This document shows, one piece after another, positions 5,841 through 5,917 of a stretch of 5,917 bases of DNA. The first letter of the stretch is position 1, and every line of letters begins with the position of its first letter. Source of the DNA: an uncultured Eubacterium sp. (GTDB lineage Bacteria; Bacillota_A; Clostridia; Lachnospirales; Lachnospiraceae). The DNA is taken from assembly GCA_948759685.1 (NCBI GenBank), contig CAQBGY010000219.1, positions 1 to 5,917 of the forward strand, written 5' to 3'. The notes under the pieces were generated by a model. That model was given only the letters and a program-made list of their open reading frames with translations, did no database searches and was not told the origin of the DNA. The translations under genes were made by a program, and so were the position numbers.

Positions 5841-5917
5841 TTACCGTCTGGAAAAAGTATATCCCTCCGGGGCCAGCTCTATGGCCGTGGTGGTCTCGCC
5901 GAAGGTGGAGGCCCACT
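5841..5917 (-). pseudogene. Possible 3' fragment of the interrupted host gene, ending just inside the element
   Basis: On the minus strand the flank reads WASTFGETTTAIELAPEG, then YTFSRR and a stop at 5841-5843. The first 18 codons have almost only G or C in the third position (16 of 18), typical of a GC-rich coding gene. The last codons are AT-rich and would come from the element. This fits a host gene cut by the insertion and given a short new tail. The plus strand is also open across the same bases with similar third-position bias (SSMAVVVSPKVEAH), so strand and even coding status are uncertain. I do not recognise the protein. Confidence 0.35.
5856..5863 (-). promoter_or_regulatory. Element edge (GA) and -10 box of the recombinase promoter
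   Basis: On the minus strand GA (5863-5862) is followed directly by TATACT (5861 down to 5856), a good -10 box, 66 bp before the recombinase start. At 17 bp spacing the -35 position would be CCATAG (5884-5879), which is poor and lies in flanking DNA. In Tn4451 and Tn4453 the joined ends of the excised circle are reported to build the tnpX promoter. This half-promoter at the edge fits that arrangement. The edge position is inferred from the composition switch and the GA. Confidence 0.5.

Larger units (their letters stand above)
1..5863 (-). mobile_element. Tn4451/Tn4453-like integrated mobilizable element, left part missing
   Basis: The order large serine recombinase, TnpV protein, cargo, P-loop ATPase, MobV relaxase matches what I recall of the clostridial transposon Tn4451 (tnpX, tnpV, catP, tnpY, tnpZ). 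The recombinase-side end is placed near 5862-5863. There the sequence switches from a GC-rich flank to an AT-rich leader, and a GA dinucleotide (minus strand) sits directly before a TATACT box. TnpX-type recombinases are known to cross over at GA. The other end lies outside the window, so the exact edges and length are unproven. Such elements excise as circles and are mobilised by co-resident conjugative elements; nothing here encodes a mating-pair apparatus. No antibiotic resistance gene is visible in the cargo slot. Confidence 0.8.

Noticed and set aside
1..5917. CRISPR array, tRNA or rRNA gene, antibiotic resistance gene
   Set aside because: No regularly spaced repeats, no cloverleaf-like or rRNA sequence, and no recognisable resistance enzyme in any intact frame.

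Overview
The window is most of one integrated mobilizable element of the Tn4451/Tn4453 type, from a gut-type Clostridia (Firmicutes) host. The host call is inferred from three things: strong AAAGGAGG-type ribosome binding sites, the gene families present, and the mix of moderate- and high-GC segments. The left edge cuts the relaxase gene. The right edge shows the recombinase-side end of the element and about 50 bp of GC-rich flanking DNA.

Layout from the recombinase end (right) to the left, mostly on the minus strand. A possible host gene fragment (5841-5917) reads up to and across the presumed element edge near 5862. Next come a TnpX-like large serine recombinase (3615-5789) and a TnpV-family protein (3361-3732), whose gene overlaps the recombinase 3' end by 118 bp. 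A strong terminator hairpin (3320-3357) follows. Then comes a two-gene cargo module on the plus strand: an uncharacterised 193-residue protein (1673-2254) and a DUF1835/DUF3658-type protein (2282-3232), behind their own extended -10 promoter (1598-1626). Beyond a perfect 13-bp-stem hairpin (1539-1568) the minus strand resumes. It carries a P-loop ATPase at the TnpY position (435-1496), a probable oriT (326-363), and the start of a MobV/Pre relaxase at the TnpZ position (1-289).

How the parts work together, by analogy with Tn4451: the serine recombinase excises the element as a circle and integrates it. The relaxase nicks oriT so that a helper conjugative element can transfer the circle. TnpV and the P-loop ATPase are accessory and poorly understood. 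Tn4451 carries catP between tnpV and tnpY. Here no resistance gene is visible, and the slot holds two unknown genes insulated by a hairpin on each side. That cargo is the main novelty candidate. No function can be assigned to it from sequence alone.

There are no rRNA or tRNA genes, CRISPR arrays or insertion sequences visible, and no gene-free stretch exceeds 300 bp.
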